From Leguminivora glycinivorella (taxonomy: Eukaryota > Arthropoda > Insecta > Lepidoptera > Tortricidae): a DNA stretch of 64,000 bases. Made by a program: the position numbers and the translations under genes. The notes below the pieces were generated by a model, which saw only the letters and a list, made by a program, of their open reading frames with translations, was not told the origin of the DNA and did no database searches. Below, piece after piece: positions 62,877 through 64,000 of this stretch (positions are counted from its first letter, which is position 1; each line of letters opens with the position of its first letter). The stretch lies in NCBI RefSeq assembly GCF_023078275.1, contig NC_062981.1, forward strand, positions 17,538,846-17,602,845, in the 5' to 3' direction.

Positions 62877-64000
62877 TCTTGGTTATGTTTTAATAATTAC
62901 GAAGACTGATAAAAGATCACAGAACAGAATATTGGACCGAAATATTTTGATACTTGTATCATAAAAGTTTAACCTGTGAGACTGGCGTCACACATAAGTC
63001 CATATAGTCTTATAGTCTTATAGTCCATAAAGGCTCTAGGTATAAGGCAGGCCTTTGTACCTCCTCCATATGTAATTGACTAATATTTTGTTTATCATTA
63101 TTTATTTTCCAGTTACTTATTTATCATCTACCAATTTTGCACATTGTTGAAACAAAGCGAGATCTAGCTGCATATTATATTTTTAAATAAAAATATAAGA
63201 AAGTACGATAGAATTTTGATAAATCAAACAAGAAACATAACTAAGAATAAAAAAAAGACTCCTTAAAATGAGACACGCACGCCAACAGTTTTAAAACTCG
63301 CGACCAACCCTCGAATTAAAAAAGTTCGTAAGCAAAATCGATGGGGATGCGATTAATCCCCCCCCCCCCCCTCGCTAACTAAGGCACGTATGCATGCTCA
63401 CTAACCGAGACTTAAAAAAATGGCGATGGCAGTTGGAAAGGCCAAAAAAATATTTGATTTTTATCGGTCAAAAATGGGTCTTAGGTAATATTTTTTTTAG
63501 TTTAAAAAAATATCTGTCATGTTTTACACTTCATATTAAGTAACCTATAAATATAATAAAAATATGTCTCTTCTTATTTATATTTATATTTTACTTCAAT
63601 AATATTGTAAGTACATATGAGTATTTCGTAAGAGTATAAATGTACATAGGAATCGTAAAGTTTTGGAATTGTTTATCAGAATCATCAATTGATATTTTAA
63701 CCAACATTTAATTAGCAGTCATGCAATCGTAACTATTGCAGCTAGAAAAAAACTAAAAACGTTCGAATTTTTTAAATTTATAAAACATTTTTCTGTCTAC
63801 ACAAGGCAATGTAAAATAGGTAGATTTCATTAAGCACCCTAAAATCTACCAACGTCCCAATCGATAACCCAAAACAAAAGAGTAACCCTCTAAAATGCTA
63901 AAATCGATGCGAAGAAGTGTCATTAAAGAACCCCCAAAAATTAAAACCCCCTGTTTGTGTACACACACACACACGCACACACGTAAGAGGTTAATGAACT
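62877..64000. other. Unassigned region with C-run and CA tract
   Basis: A C homopolymer at about 63359-63372 and a short CA tract at 63963-63982. No supported gene or partner repeat. Confidence 0.5.

Noticed and set aside
1..64000. LTR retrotransposons or retroviral copies
   Set aside because: I found no paired direct long terminal repeats with TG...CA ends and no gag, protease, integrase or envelope-like frame.
1..64000. Telomeric (TTAGG)n arrays or rRNA segments
   Set aside because: Looked for while reading; none seen.

Overview
This window looks like nuclear DNA from a moth or butterfly (Lepidoptera). The sequence is AT-rich, has no operon-like gene packing, and no open frame longer than about 145 codons. 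It is crowded with repeats I associate with lepidopteran genomes: Lep1-type Helitrons (TCCATACTAAT at one end, GCAAAAGCTAG at the other), tRNA-derived SINEs, 3' tails of non-LTR retrotransposons, and many short inverted-repeat elements (MITEs). Family names come from memory of such genomes. Copy structure, terminal repeats and nesting were read directly from the sequence.

I found no intact host protein gene, no rRNA, no convincing functional tRNA and no CRISPR array. The window is best read as an intergenic stretch or a very large intron. The only recognisable protein-coding remains belong to mobile elements: reverse-transcriptase C-terminal pieces at 2933-3230, 3430-3567, 22786-23024 and 34259-34500, and two short THAP-like (zinc-finger) remnants at 31098-31247 and 46629-46712.

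Layout. 1-1439 is a long palindrome whose arms each carry the same MITE. 2.1-9.5 kb holds dispersed repeats, LINE ends, nested MITEs and a duplicated Lep1 block. 10-19 kb holds many hairpin MITEs and a degenerate ~210-bp tandem repeat interrupted by a LINE tail. 19-30 kb holds several Lep1 copies, LINE tails, MITE-in-MITE structures and an exact 69-bp minisatellite. 30.8-32.9 kb is a candidate 2.1-kb DNA transposon with decayed THAP-like sequence. 34-44 kb is heavily nested: an older repeat split by a MITE and a LINE/SINE tail, a SINE split by a Helitron, and two MITE insertions whose empty sites are preserved elsewhere in the window. 44.4-48.5 kb is a 4.1-kb foldback element built of ~365-bp subrepeats in inverted arms, with a THAP-like first exon near its middle. 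48.7-64 kb holds more MITEs, a cluster of CTATTACCG motifs, a 1.26-kb Helitron enclosing a hexanucleotide satellite and a MITE, and two inverted copies of a ~550-bp element.

The most interesting object is the 44.4-48.5 kb foldback. Long inverted arms with internal tandem repeats plus a THAP-type N-terminus are the combination known from P-superfamily foldback transposons such as Galileo, so it may be an undescribed lepidopteran relative. That assignment is inference.
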